Shown here: positions 6,128 through 6,161 of the stretch, piece by piece
Position numbering within the stretch: the first letter of the stretch is position 1
Layout: the number at the start of each line of letters is the position of its first letter
From: Lactobacillus helveticus DSM 20075 = CGMCC 1.1877
GTDB taxonomy: Bacteria; Bacillota; Bacilli; Lactobacillales; Lactobacillaceae
DNA: 6,161 nt
Direction of reading: 5' to 3'
Assembly (NCBI RefSeq): GCF_000160855.1
Contig: NZ_GG700754.1
Coordinates: 124,936-131,096, forward strand
The notes under the pieces: model-generated
Told to the model about the DNA's origin: nothing
The model's database searches: none
What the model saw: the letters and a program-made list of their open reading frames with translations, nothing else
Made by a program: the position numbers and the translations under genes

Positions 6128-6161
6128 GGGAAAATTTAAATTTTTTCAGTAAAAATTTTTC

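Overview
The window looks like chromosomal DNA from a low-GC lactic acid bacterium, most likely Lactobacillus in the strict sense (the acidophilus/helveticus/crispatus group). The signs are a TagD very close to the Bacillus subtilis enzyme, a C-terminal SLAP-type surface-layer domain of the kind typical of that group, AT-rich intergenic DNA, and tRNA genes without an encoded CCA. Several clear frameshifts in a short stretch recall pseudogene-rich dairy species such as L. helveticus, but the species is inference.

Layout, left to right: a short plus-strand gene, tagD (10-396, glycerol-3-phosphate cytidylyltransferase for teichoic acid precursors), ends at a hairpin shared with the convergent gene beyond it. 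All the rest is on the minus strand. A GntR/HutC-type regulator (460-1161) has a promoter whose -10 box lies inside an inverted repeat resembling NagR/YvoA operators, so it is probably autoregulated. Upstream of it, with no visible terminator between, is a 371-residue parallel beta-helix protein without a signal peptide (1250-2365). Then comes a tRNA operon, Tyr(GTA) followed by Gln(TTG), with its own promoter and terminator.

From about 2755 to 5716 there are three genes that cannot be read as single frames: a small multi-pass membrane protein, a surface-layer-like protein lacking its 5' end and frameshifted near its 3' end, and a PTS EIIC_2-family membrane protein with two frameshifts. The last is preceded by a leader of about 120 nt that can fold into a three-tier stem followed by an intrinsic terminator just ahead of the gene, so the gene was, or is, controlled by attenuation. 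A second, identical tRNA-Gln(TTG) gene with a strong promoter and terminator closes the window (5962-6033). The two tRNA-Gln copies form a 74-bp perfect direct repeat enclosing the decayed block.

No CRISPR array, insertion sequence, transposase, integrase or complete new multi-gene system is visible. The most unusual elements are the leader RNA of the PTS-like gene and the beta-helix gene paired with a GntR regulator.
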